Source of the DNA: JANQIO01 sp043585095
GTDB taxonomy: Bacteria > Pseudomonadota > Gammaproteobacteria > Pseudomonadales > Halieaceae
Assembly: GCA_043585095.1 (NCBI GenBank)
Contig: CP121321.1
Coordinates: forward strand, 3,534,001-3,598,000
Length of the DNA stretch: 64,000 nucleotides
Direction: 5' to 3'
Every line of letters starts with the position of its first letter. Positions within the stretch are counted from its first letter, which is position 1. Below are positions 1 through 7,957 of this stretch, one piece after another. The translations under genes and the position numbers were made by a program. The notes below the pieces were generated by a model. It did no database searches and was not told where the DNA came from. It worked only from the letters and a program-made list of their open reading frames with translations.

Positions 1-36
1 AACGTGGCCAGCACGCTCGAAGACATTCTGCTCTAG
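1..36 (+). CDS. 3' end of upstream gene, probably transketolase
   Basis: The first 36 bases read as eleven codons (ending T-L-E-D-I-L-L) and a TAG stop, 27 bases before epd. Transketolase is the usual gene upstream of epd-pgk-fba in gammaproteobacteria, and its C-terminus often ends in a similar short hydrophobic helix. The family assignment is inference from position; only the open frame and stop are visible. Confidence 0.4.
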   Translation, partial: NVASTLEDILL

Positions 37-63
37 CAAGATAGAGAGGCTGGTAGAGAGGAT

Positions 64-1080
64 ATGATCAGGCTGGCGATAAACGGGTATGGCCGTATCG
101 GTCGCTCGGTGCTGCGCGCGTTGCATGAGGGATCCTATCGAGATCGCATGCAAATCGTGGCGATCAATGAGATTGCCGACACAGCAACCGTTGTTCACCT
201 GACCCGCTATGACTCCACCCACGGCCGTTTCCGGGGCAATTTGGTACTGGAAGACAAGGTGCTCAGCGTCGACGGTACTCCGGTGCAGTTGCTGCGTGAG
301 GCCGATGTGGGTGTCTTGCCTTGGGAGGCTCTGGATATAGATGTCGTGTTGGAATGCACCGGCGCCTTCAGCGAGCGCGCCGATGCCGCTCGCCATCTTG
401 CCCAAGGCGCAAGTCGAGTACTGTTCTCCCAGCCCGCCCAGTCCGACGTTGATGCAACTATTGTTTACGGTGTGAATCATGATGAGCTACGCCCCGATCA
501 CCGCATCGTGTCGGCGGCCTCTTGCACGACCAACGGCATTGTCCCGGTGATAGCCGCACTGGAAGCGGCCTTTGGTATCGACAGCGGCACCATTACTACC
601 ATTCATTCGGCCATGAATGATCAGCCGGTGCTGGACGCCTATCACAACACCGATCTGCGCAAGACACGTGCAGCCGGCCAGAATATCATTCCCATCGATA
701 CCCAGCTGGCGCGCGGTGTAGAACGAGTGCTGCCTGACATGGCGGGCCGGTTTTCCGCCCAGGCATTGCGGGTACCGACCCAGAATGTTTCAGTGATGGA
801 TCTCACCGTGCAGGTGCAGCGTGATACCGATATGGCAGGCGTTAACGCAGCGCTGGCTGCCGCCGCTGCTAACGGCTTCTGTGGCGTGATGGACTTCACC
901 GACGAGCCTCTGGCGTCATCTGATTTTAATCACGACCCGCACTCCTGCATTGTCGATGCCAGCCAGACTCGAGTTAGCGGCCGGCGACTGGTAAAGGTGC
1001 TGGTCTGGTTTGATAATGAGTGGGGCTATGCCAACCGTATGCTGGATGTGGTAGACCACTGGTATTCGAGCCCTGCGTGA
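64..1080 (+). CDS. epd: D-erythrose-4-phosphate dehydrogenase (GAPDH family)
   Basis: NAD-dependent cytosolic enzyme of the GAPDH fold that oxidises erythrose 4-phosphate to 4-phosphoerythronate, feeding pyridoxal phosphate synthesis. The N-terminal NAD-binding motif NGYGRIGRS is at residues 7-15. The catalytic Cys154 lies in SAASCTTN and the catalytic His181 in TTIHSAMNDQ. The stretch NHDPHSCIVDASQTRVSG near the C-terminus is typical of Epd rather than of GapA. Length 338 aa is normal. The second Cys found in many relatives (CTTNC) is Gly158 here, which should not matter for catalysis. The ATG at 64 places the Rossmann motif correctly. It is the first complete gene of an epd-pgk-fba operon. 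A role as a second GAPDH cannot be excluded from sequence. Confidence 0.88.
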   Translation: MIRLAINGYGRIGRSVLRALHEGSYRDRMQIVAINEIADTATVVHLTRYDSTHGRFRGNLVLEDKVLSVDGTPVQLLREADVGVLPWEALDIDVVLECTGAFSERADAARHLAQGASRVLFSQPAQSDVDATIVYGVNHDELRPDHRIVSAASCTTNGIVPVIAALEAAFGIDSGTITTIHSAMNDQPVLDAYHNTDLRKTRAAGQNIIPIDTQLARGVERVLPDMAGRFSAQALRVPTQNVSVMDLTVQVQRDTDMAGVNAALAAAAANGFCGVMDFTDEPLASSDFNHDPHSCIVDASQTRVSGRRLVKVLVWFDNEWGYANRMLDVVDHWYSSPA

Positions 1081-1132
1081 ATATGCAGTGTGGCAGGCCG
1101 GGAGAGCTAACGAATTTCTGAATGGAGTGAAT

Positions 1133-2302
1133 GTGGCTGAAGCAATTCTGACCATGGCGGACCAGGACCTCGACGGTAAGCGCGTGCTGATCCGCGAGGA
1201 CCTTAACGTGCCGCTGAAAGACGGCGTGATCACCAGCGATGCGCGTTTACGGGCAGCGCTGCCTGGCATTCGTGACGCTTTGGCGTCCGGCGCCGCGGTG
1301 CTGGTCATGTCACATTTGGGACGGCCTGTTGAAGGTGAAGCCAATCCCGCCTATTCCCTGCGCCCGGTGGTTGATTACCTTGCCAATGCTCTGGGTATGG
1401 ATATCCCCCTGCTCAACACCCTGGATGCCCCCGAGCTGGCGTCGGGCCAACTTGCCGTGTTGGAGAACGTGCGCTTCAACGCAGGCGAAAAGGGCAATGA
1501 TGACGCTTTGGCCAAGCGCTATGCGGCACTCTGCGACGTGTTTGTCATGGACGCTTTCGGCACAGCCCATCGTGCACAGGCTTCAACCCATGGCGTTGCC
1601 CGTTATGCACCCATCGCCTGTGCAGGTCCGCTACTGTCTGCTGAGTTAACGGCACTTAATCAAGCCCTGTCGGCCCCGCGCCGGCCCATGCTGGCCATTG
1701 TCGGTGGTTCCAAGGTGTCCACCAAGTTGACTGTGCTGGAGACGCTGGCAGATAAAGTAGAACAGCTTGTGGTAGGCGGCGGGATTGCCAATACGTTTCT
1801 GGCTGCGAGCGGTAAGCCCATTGGCAAGTCTTTGTGCGAGCATGAGCTGATACCTGCAGCACAGGCGCTGATGGAAAAGACCCATATCCCTCTGCCCACT
1901 GATGTGGTGACCGGCAAGGAATTTTCCGAGGCCGCGGAAGCGACGACAAAAAGCGTTGATGACGTTGCCGACGATGACATGATCTTTGATATCGGGCCCG
2001 ACAGCAGGGCCCGCATCGCGGCTATCGTTGCTGAGGCGGGTACTATTCTGTGGAATGGTCCGGTGGGTGTGTTTGAGTTTGAGCAGTTTGCGGGCGGCAC
2101 CGAGAGCCTGAGCCATGCGATCGCCGCAAGTAATGCCTTCTCGCTGGCAGGGGGTGGCGATACGCTGGCGGCAATCGATAAATACGGCATTGCTGCTCAG
2201 GTGTCCTATATTTCTACTGGCGGGGGTGCTTTTTTGGAGTTTGTTGAAGGCAAAGCCCTGCCTGCAGTTGCTATGCTGGAACAGCGGGCCGCCGAACAGT
2301 AG
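1133..2302 (+). CDS. pgk: Phosphoglycerate kinase
   Basis: Catalyses reversible phosphate transfer between 1,3-bisphosphoglycerate and ADP in cytosolic glycolysis and gluconeogenesis. Family marks are REDLNVPLKDG near the N-terminus, SHLGRP, VMDAFGTAHRAQAST, GGSKVSTKL, WNGPVGVFE and the C-terminal nucleotide loop GGGDTLAAI. The frame is open back to a GTG at 1088, but the GTG at 1133 is preferred: GGAG sits five bases upstream and the resulting N-terminus (about ten residues before D-L-D-G-K-R) matches E. coli Pgk. That gives 389 aa, a usual length. The ATG at 1154 is a third possibility. It lies 52 bases after epd and is presumably co-transcribed with it. Confidence 0.95.
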   Translation: MAEAILTMADQDLDGKRVLIREDLNVPLKDGVITSDARLRAALPGIRDALASGAAVLVMSHLGRPVEGEANPAYSLRPVVDYLANALGMDIPLLNTLDAPELASGQLAVLENVRFNAGEKGNDDALAKRYAALCDVFVMDAFGTAHRAQASTHGVARYAPIACAGPLLSAELTALNQALSAPRRPMLAIVGGSKVSTKLTVLETLADKVEQLVVGGGIANTFLAASGKPIGKSLCEHELIPAAQALMEKTHIPLPTDVVTGKEFSEAAEATTKSVDDVADDDMIFDIGPDSRARIAAIVAEAGTILWNGPVGVFEFEQFAGGTESLSHAIAASNAFSLAGGGDTLAAIDKYGIAAQVSYISTGGGAFLEFVEGKALPAVAMLEQRAAEQ

Positions 2303-2331
2303 AACGTGCCGGTTTGAGACTGGTAACACGC

Positions 2332-2350
2332 GCCGCCTTCTCGAGGCGGC
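2332..2350 (+). other. Intercistronic hairpin between pgk and fba
   Basis: A perfect 7-bp stem (GCCGCCT, loop TCTCG, AGGCGGC) lies in the 88-base gap between pgk and fba. No T-run follows, so it is more likely an mRNA stability or processing element than a terminator. The structure is visible; the role is inferred. Confidence 0.4.
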
Positions 2351-2390
2351 ACCACGAGATAGTAATGGCAACAGTAATGGAGAGTTCCCA

Positions 2391-3461
2391 ATGGCTTTGA
2401 TCAGCATGCGACAACTGCTGGACCACGCGGCTGAAAATCAGTACGGCGTTCCGGCATTCAACGTCAACAACCTGGAACAAACCCGCGCCATTATGGAGGC
2501 CGCCGCCGCCACTAATAGCCCGGTGATCATGCAGGCAAGTGCCGGTGCGCGGAAGTACGCAGGCGCACCTTTCCTGCGGCATATGATTGAGGCAGCGGTT
2601 GAAGAGTTCCCCCACATCCCAGTGGTGATGCACCAGGACCACGGCGTCAGCGCGGCGGTTTGCCAGCGCTCGATACAGCTGGGTTTCACGTCGGTCATGA
2701 TGGATGGCTCTTTGGGCGAAGATGGAAAAACGCCCATGGATTATGACTACAACGCTCAAGTGACGCGCCGCACGGTCGATATGGCCCATGCCTGTGGCGT
2801 GTCCGTCGAGGGAGAGCTAGGTTGCCTGGGCTCTTTGGAGACCGGTGAAGCCGGAGAGGAAGACGGTATCGGTGCGTCGGGCGTGCTGACCCACGACCAG
2901 ATGCTGACAGACCCCGAAGAGGCGGCCCAGTTTGTTGCCGATACAGACGTGGATGCGCTGGCGATCGCCTGCGGCACCAGCCACGGAGCCTACAAGTTTT
3001 CCCGCCCACCTACCGGTGACATTCTTGCCATTGACCGCATCCGCGAGATCAACGCACGCATCCCGAATACGCATCTGGTCATGCACGGTTCCTCATCTGT
3101 GCCTCAGGACTGGTTGGCGATTATCAATGAGTACGGCGGCGAGATCCCCGAGACTTACGGCGTGCCGGTTGAGCAAATTCAGGAAGGCATTCGCCACGGC
3201 GTGCGCAAAGTGAATATTGATACCGACCTGCGGCTGGCCTCTACCGGGGCAATCCGTCGCTTCCTTGCCCAGAATCCGGCGGAATTCGACCCGCGCAAAT
3301 ATCTCAAGGAAACTATCACAGCAATGCGCGATATCTGTATCGCGCGCTACGAGGCGTTTGGAACAGCTGGCCAGGCCGATAAGATTCGCCCCGTTTCTCT
3401 TGAGGTCATGACGGGCCGTTACATGGCCGGAGAATTGAAACAGGTCGTTAAAGCGGCCTGA
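2391..3461 (+). CDS. fba: Fructose-bisphosphate aldolase, class II
   Basis: Zinc-dependent aldolase that cleaves or forms fructose 1,6-bisphosphate. Visible family features are the N-terminal LLDHAAENQYGVPAFNVNN, the metal-binding MHQDHG, the acidic EGELGCLG stretch, ACGTSHGAYKF and the C-terminal MHGSSSVPQ. The 356-aa length and these motifs match the class IIA (Calvin-cycle-type) subgroup used by Pseudomonas and relatives. The frame is open upstream to 2115 inside pgk, but that part is not homologous. The ATG at 2391 has GGAGAG a few bases upstream. It is the last gene of the epd-pgk-fba cluster. Confidence 0.95.
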   Translation: MALISMRQLLDHAAENQYGVPAFNVNNLEQTRAIMEAAAATNSPVIMQASAGARKYAGAPFLRHMIEAAVEEFPHIPVVMHQDHGVSAAVCQRSIQLGFTSVMMDGSLGEDGKTPMDYDYNAQVTRRTVDMAHACGVSVEGELGCLGSLETGEAGEEDGIGASGVLTHDQMLTDPEEAAQFVADTDVDALAIACGTSHGAYKFSRPPTGDILAIDRIREINARIPNTHLVMHGSSSVPQDWLAIINEYGGEIPETYGVPVEQIQEGIRHGVRKVNIDTDLRLASTGAIRRFLAQNPAEFDPRKYLKETITAMRDICIARYEAFGTAGQADKIRPVSLEVMTGRYMAGELKQVVKAA

Positions 3462-3476
3462 TCAGCTTTTCGATCT

Positions 3477-3491
3477 GCCGGCGGCGCCGGC
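3477..3491 (+). terminator. GC-rich hairpin after fba, possible weak terminator
   Basis: GCCGGC-GGC-GCCGGC forms a 6-bp stem with a 3-base loop, 16 bases after the fba stop. No T-run follows, so it may slow rather than end transcription into the marC-like gene. Confidence 0.3.
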
Positions 3492-3524
3492 CTTGATAAT
3501 CACTTTCACTGTCGGGCAGCCACT

Positions 3525-4112
3525 GTGGAAATAGCCACTGCTTTTTTGACCATTCTGTTCGTCATGGACCCTCTGGGTAATGTCCCGGTGTTTCTGAGCG
3601 TGCTGCGCGACGTACCAGAGGCACGCCGCGTACCCGTCATCGTTCGTGAGCTGCTGTTTGCGCTGGTGATACTGGTGCTATTCCTGATCGGCGGCGCCTG
3701 GTTTCTGGATTTGCTGGGGCTTAAGCAGGAGTCCATCAGCATTGCCGGCGGCATCATCATGTTTATCATCGCGCTAAAAATGATCTTTCCGATGGGCAAA
3801 TTTATCGACGACGATATGCTCGACGGTGAGCCCTTTCTGGTGCCACTCGCGACGCCCTGCGTCGCGGGGCCATCGACCCTGGCGGTGGTCATGTTGTTCT
3901 CACACGACAGCCCGGATCAGATGTTGCAGATAGGTTTAGCGCTGCTCGGTGCCTGGTTTGTCACCTCGTTGGTTTTATTGGCATCACCGCTGCTGTTCAG
4001 GCTACTCGGCAAGCGTGGCCTGATCGCCACCGAGCGCCTGATGGGCATGTTACTAGTGATTATCGCTGTGCAAATGTTTTTCGATGGCATCGCCCGATTC
4101 CTTAATGCCTGA
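3525..4112 (+). CDS. MarC/YhgN-family integral membrane protein
   Basis: Inner-membrane protein of the MarC family (UPF0056), whose transport substrate is not established. About six hydrophobic segments are visible across 195 aa. Signature stretches are FVMDPLGNVPVF at residues 13-24, GGIIMFIIALKMIFP and PLATPCVAGPSTLAVV. The length and N-terminus resemble E. coli YhgN (197 aa) more than MarC. The GTG start at 3525 aligns with the YhgN start; no stronger start is seen upstream. Its last eight bases overlap the start of the next gene, suggesting translational coupling to the alpha/beta hydrolase. Confidence 0.85.
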   Translation: MEIATAFLTILFVMDPLGNVPVFLSVLRDVPEARRVPVIVRELLFALVILVLFLIGGAWFLDLLGLKQESISIAGGIIMFIIALKMIFPMGKFIDDDMLDGEPFLVPLATPCVAGPSTLAVVMLFSHDSPDQMLQIGLALLGAWFVTSLVLLASPLLFRLLGKRGLIATERLMGMLLVIIAVQMFFDGIARFLNA

Positions 4113-5052
4113 AGCAGGCTTCAACGGTCTGGCGGCGCGGCTACCGCGGTTTGCGCCGGGCGCAACGCCCGCTGATGATCAGGGATACCTGCGCTATTAC
4201 GATCTCAACGTTGAGTTGCACTTCCCCGCTTGCACGCAAAGCTTTGGGACTATCGACTCAGGCGAACATCGTATTGCGGTGCAGAGCTGGCAAATACCCC
4301 AGGCTAAAGGGACCTTGTATCTCTTGCACGGCTATTTCGACCACGTGGGTTTATATGGGCACATGCTGCGCTATGGCTTGTCGCGGTCATGCAATGTGGT
4401 GGCATTTGATCTGCCGGGCCACGGCCTTTCGTCCGGACCGCGAGCAGAAATCACTGACTTTGTGGAGTATCGGCAGGCCCTGACCGATGTGCTGGCGGCA
4501 ACGGCTTTTCTCGATGCGCCGCGGCATGTGGTTGCGCAAAGCACCGGCGGCGCCGTGATCATGGATTTCTTGCAGGTGCATGAACCGATTTTTGAGGGCG
4601 TTGTCCTGCTCGCGCCGCTGGTTTGGCCGCAGGGTTGGCGACGTATCTGCCTGGCCCACAGCATCGTGCGCTATTTTATCGACAGCGTGCCCAGAACCTT
4701 TGCTGAAAATTCCCAGGATCCGGAATTCCTCGCTTTCCTACGAGAGGACCCATTGCAGCCAAGGCGGATACCGGTGTGTTGGATTACCGCACTGCGGCGT
4801 TGGCTGCGCGTGTTTCTGCAGCGGCCGCCCTGTGCGGCAAAAGTGTTCGTGCTGCAGGGCGACGCAGACGGCACCGTGGATTGGCGCCGCAACCTGGTCC
4901 ATATAGCAAAGGCCTTCCCTAATTCGCGCATTGAAACCCTGGCCGGGGCAAGGCATCATCTGGTCAATGAACATCAACCGCTACGCGACAAAATCGTGGC
5001 AGAGATGGACCTCTTCCTCAATTTATCCTCTGCTGCTTCCTCTGGCGCTTAG
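4105..5052 (+). CDS. Alpha/beta hydrolase, lysophospholipase-like
   Basis: Serine hydrolase of the alpha/beta fold, probably acting on lipid or ester substrates; the substrate is unknown. The oxyanion region LLHGYFDHVGLYGHM and the strand FDLPGHGLSSGPR resemble monoacylglycerol lipase and lysophospholipase families. The nucleophile Ser is in VAQSTGGAV, so the usual first Gly of GxSxG is Ala. The acid is likely Asp in LQGDADGTVDW and the His in ARHHLVNE. The ATG at 4105 overlaps the MarC stop codon; an ATG at 4084 is an alternative. No signal peptide is seen. Its 3' end overlaps the next gene by 86 bases in another frame. Confidence 0.75.
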   Translation: MPEAGFNGLAARLPRFAPGATPADDQGYLRYYDLNVELHFPACTQSFGTIDSGEHRIAVQSWQIPQAKGTLYLLHGYFDHVGLYGHMLRYGLSRSCNVVAFDLPGHGLSSGPRAEITDFVEYRQALTDVLAATAFLDAPRHVVAQSTGGAVIMDFLQVHEPIFEGVVLLAPLVWPQGWRRICLAHSIVRYFIDSVPRTFAENSQDPEFLAFLREDPLQPRRIPVCWITALRRWLRVFLQRPPCAAKVFVLQGDADGTVDWRRNLVHIAKAFPNSRIETLAGARHHLVNEHQPLRDKIVAEMDLFLNLSSAASSGA

Positions 5053-6283
5053 CGCCTGTTTGGGCCTGGTCGCGGGCTGTGCCAATCAATCAGCCGCGAT
5101 ACCGGAAACCTTTCCAGTGTCTGAAGGCGAGCACGATACCCTGCTAGCGGGATCTACCGTATTGCGCGGTAGAGCCATGCCGGTGATCGAAGAACACCCG
5201 ATTCTGGAGCTGGATGATGATATGCGCGCCTTTGTCGCCGAGCGCGTCGAGGGCACTGCGGCCCTGCGACACCGGCTTGAACAACTGCTGACCGCCGTCG
5301 TCGAAGATGCGCATTTTGGACTCAACTACGAAGGGCAGACGCGCACCGCCAGCGAAACCTTTCACCACCGCAATGGTAACTGTCTGGCTTTTACCAATAT
5401 GTTTGTCGCCATGGCGCGGTCAGTGGGCCTGGAGGCGACCTATCAGGAGGTGGACATTCCTCCCGTCTGGGACCGTCAGGGCGAGACGGTGTTTCTCAAT
5501 CGACACGTCAATGTAAACGTCCGTAACGTCAATAATGGCGGCCCGGTCGGCATGCTCACGGTCTGGGGCAAGCGCAATCAGTACGGCCGTGTGGTGGATT
5601 TTAATATCACGGACTTTCGCAGTTTTTTCCGCACTGAACTGATCTCCGATGAGCGTGCGTTCGCGCACTATTACTCCAATTTGGGCGCGGAAGAAGTGCG
5701 GGATAATAATCTGCCCCTGGCGCTGGCCTATTTGAATAAAGCTTTGGAGTACGAGCCCGGCTTCGCAGCGGCGTGGACCAATTTAGGCGTGATCTACTCC
5801 CGCGTTGATGACCTGGACTCAGCCACGCAGGCCTATCAGGTCAGCCTGTTTTACGACAGTGATAGCGTGACCGCGCTCAGCAATCTCGCCAGCGTTTTGC
5901 AGCGCCGCGGTGATATTGAGCAAGCGCAGCAGTTGTTGGCAGAAGTGGACAACTACCGCAGAAGCAGCCCTTATTACCGACACCAGTTGGCGGCGCAGTC
6001 TGCAGCGGAAGGCGACTACGAGACTGCGCTTGATCACCTGAACTATGCGGTGCGCAAGCTGCCCAGGGAAGAGCGTTTTCACTTTGCGTTGAGTGTGGTC
6101 TACACCGCGATGGGCGATGACAAAGCGGCGGCACGGGAACTGGATCGGGCCAAGGACCTTGCCAGCAACCCTATCTCGCGTCGGCGCTATGAGGGAAAAA
6201 TGCGACAGATTCGTCGCAGTATGGAAGAAGCGGGTTTACGCGTGGCCGGGCTAACGCCGGTACACCAGGGCTTGTCCGAATAG
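4967..6283 (+). CDS. Lipoprotein with transglutaminase-like domain and TPR repeats
   Basis: The N-terminus has a positively charged region, a hydrophobic core and the lipobox L-V-A-G-C at about residues 34-38, so it should be lipid-anchored. Residues about 80-215 look like a transglutaminase/papain-like domain, with the nucleophile Cys in RNGNCLAFTNMF, His in NRHVNVNV and Asp in VVDFN. About four TPR units follow (YYSNLGAEE onward), implying protein-protein contacts. The function is unknown; peptidase or scaffolding roles are both possible. The frame is open to 4931, but the ATG at 4967 gives the sensible signal peptide. The start lies inside the hydrolase gene and no strong ribosome site is seen. 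The 3' end overlaps the opposing methyltransferase gene by 33 bases. Confidence 0.75.
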   Translation: MNINRYATKSWQRWTSSSIYPLLLPLALSACLGLVAGCANQSAAIPETFPVSEGEHDTLLAGSTVLRGRAMPVIEEHPILELDDDMRAFVAERVEGTAALRHRLEQLLTAVVEDAHFGLNYEGQTRTASETFHHRNGNCLAFTNMFVAMARSVGLEATYQEVDIPPVWDRQGETVFLNRHVNVNVRNVNNGGPVGMLTVWGKRNQYGRVVDFNITDFRSFFRTELISDERAFAHYYSNLGAEEVRDNNLPLALAYLNKALEYEPGFAAAWTNLGVIYSRVDDLDSATQAYQVSLFYDSDSVTALSNLASVLQRRGDIEQAQQLLAEVDNYRRSSPYYRHQLAAQSAAEGDYETALDHLNYAVRKLPREERFHFALSVVYTAMGDDKAAARELDRAKDLASNPISRRRYEGKMRQIRRSMEEAGLRVAGLTPVHQGLSE

Positions 6284-7225
6284 CTTATCTTCCATCACGA
6301 TGGGCTCAGCCCGCTCCTGTTGAAAGCCGAATCCCTGCAGTGTCTTGTCCCATAAGGCCAAATCGTCCTCGCTCAGAGCGGCGGACAGCAGGTCCCGCAT
6401 TCGCGCTTCAAAGGCCTGATAGTCCGCATCCATGCGATCGAGCGCAGCAAGCCGGTCTGCCAGCTTGAGCTTCTGCATTGGCCTTGGATCGAAGGGTGAC
6501 ATATAGCTGCGAATAAACTGCAAGATATGACTGGGATCGTCTTGTCGCTCAGCGAGGTCATGCAGTTCAGCCGTCGCGTCATTCAGCCGCTCCCGCAAGC
6601 GTTCGCAGGCTCGATCTTTGGCGGGCTCGCGTTGAGCGCGCAGCACCTGATCAATTTTGGTTTGCAGCTTGCGCACGATACCTGGCAGTGGTGATGCCGC
6701 ACACAATGCGTGTTGCTCCAAGGCCGTTCGGCCCTGGCGAATGACGGCGGAATCATGGCGATGGCAAATGAGCCCGACCGTAGACCCTTCCGGTTTCAGT
6801 ATTCGATCTATCTCCGCCAAGGTTGACTCGGGGTCGCCGTATTCCGCGCCAAACTGACTCATGGCCAGATGGTAGCTGTCGCTGTCGAGCTCGGTGCGCT
6901 CAAGACTGCGATGAGGATAAAACGAGATCTGCTGTGCCAGGGCCGCGTTTTCAGGGTCCTTCGGTGCTTCGATGGTGGCAAAATCCAGGGCGTCGATAAG
7001 CAGCCTGGTACCGCTCTCTCTTGCATATGCCGCCGCTAGAAGCGCCAGCGCGCCATTGCCGCAGGCTAGATCGACAACGCGGTCGCCGTCTTCGAGGCGG
7101 CCAAATAGCGCATTCCAGAATGCGCCGATGTCCCGGTCGTAGTTGTTCGGGAAAATATCCTGAAACGTCGTGATCGCGCCCGATCGCCAATACGCGGACC
7201 ATTGCTCTGCATTGAGGCGGGTCAC
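6251..7225 (-). CDS. Class I SAM-dependent methyltransferase
   Basis: Soluble methyltransferase of unknown substrate. The SAM-binding motif I is visible as VVDLACGNGALAL at about residues 50-62, followed by an acidic strand end (LIDALDFA) and a motif IV-like SQFGAEYGD. The C-terminal half is helical and not recognised. The GTG start overlaps the stop of the upstream oxygenase gene by four bases (GTGA), so the two are translationally coupled. The pairing with a 2OG oxygenase downstream of a TonB receptor hints at substrate modification, but this is inference. The last 33 bases overlap the convergent lipoprotein gene. Confidence 0.7.
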   Translation of the reverse strand: MTRLNAEQWSAYWRSGAITTFQDIFPNNYDRDIGAFWNALFGRLEDGDRVVDLACGNGALALLAAAYARESGTRLLIDALDFATIEAPKDPENAALAQQISFYPHRSLERTELDSDSYHLAMSQFGAEYGDPESTLAEIDRILKPEGSTVGLICHRHDSAVIRQGRTALEQHALCAASPLPGIVRKLQTKIDQVLRAQREPAKDRACERLRERLNDATAELHDLAERQDDPSHILQFIRSYMSPFDPRPMQKLKLADRLAALDRMDADYQAFEARMRDLLSAALSEDDLALWDKTLQGFGFQQERAEPIVMEDKLFGQALVYRR

Positions 7226-7875
7226 TTGGCCTGGTTCCAGTTGAACCAGAAGTTCGCTGCAATGGTGATGCGCGGTCGTTCGCCGTGATAGGGCTCGATG
7301 CTGTGGGTCAGATAAGACGGGAAAACCACCAGTTCTGCGGGCTCCAGCCGAAAGCGCTTTGAATTGAAATTGATGTCTTGTTCCCAGGCGCGGTTGGCAG
7401 CGTCTACATACATATTGGCGCCAGCTCTGGGGTCGAAGAACGTCACGCGGCCCGCGTTGTGTTCGTCCTCGATGTTTTCATCGCCTGGGTCCACGCAAAA
7501 AATCGCACTCCAGGATGCCATGCCGTGGTTATGCGGCGGGAAATAGCCCCCTGCCCGGGTGATGTGAAACCAGCAATGGCAGCCGAATTTCAGTTGATTC
7601 ATTTTTTCGTTGCTGAAGCCGGTGGTCTGTTTGACCACTTCGCCTACCTCCTGAAAAAACCAGGGCTTGAAGGCTTTGATGGTGGGGTCCGGCCAGTTGA
7701 GAAAATCAAAATTGGATTCAAATAAGGCGCTGTGTGAATCCTGAGGCGGGTTCGGATGGGCGCGCTCAGGGGTCTCATTGGCCAGTATGACCTTGCGCAG
7801 GGCATCAGCCAGGTCCTGTCGACCGGTGAATTTCCTGAGCAAAGGCGTTGCCCAGGCGTGAAAGAGTTCCTGCAT
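7222..7875 (-). CDS. Putative 2-oxoglutarate/Fe(II)-dependent oxygenase
   Basis: Resembles the TIGR02466-type putative 2OG-Fe(II) oxygenases. Residues FPPHNHGMASWSAIFCVDPG contain candidate metal ligands, and the distal His is in LTHSIEPYHGERPRITIAANFWFN, whose Arg would bind 2-oxoglutarate. Length is 217 aa with no signal peptide, so it is cytosolic. The substrate is unknown; this family is often near TonB-dependent receptors. The ATG at 7875 is clear. It overlaps the downstream methyltransferase by four bases and follows the receptor gene after a terminator. A JmjC-like protein hydroxylase is an alternative. Confidence 0.7.
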   Translation of the reverse strand: MQELFHAWATPLLRKFTGRQDLADALRKVILANETPERAHPNPPQDSHSALFESNFDFLNWPDPTIKAFKPWFFQEVGEVVKQTTGFSNEKMNQLKFGCHCWFHITRAGGYFPPHNHGMASWSAIFCVDPGDENIEDEHNAGRVTFFDPRAGANMYVDAANRAWEQDINFNSKRFRLEPAELVVFPSYLTHSIEPYHGERPRITIAANFWFNWNQAK

Positions 7876-7901
7876 AAGCTAAAAAACCGACCGTCAGAAA
7901 T

Positions 7902-7932
7902 GAAAAAGCCCCGGATGTTTCCATCCGGGGCT
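7902..7932 (-). terminator. Rho-independent terminator after the 881-aa TonB receptor
   Basis: An 11-bp perfect stem (AGCCCCGGATG, loop of four, CATCCGGGGCT) is followed on the minus strand by five T residues. It lies just beyond the receptor stop and before the oxygenase gene, so readthrough or a separate promoter would be needed for the latter. Confidence 0.85.
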
Positions 7933-7957
7933 CAAGTTTACAGCAGTTACTCAGACC

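Noticed and set aside
2115..2390. N-terminal extension of fba
   Set aside because: It would lie inside pgk in another frame; the ATG at 2391 with GGAGAG gives the normal aldolase length.
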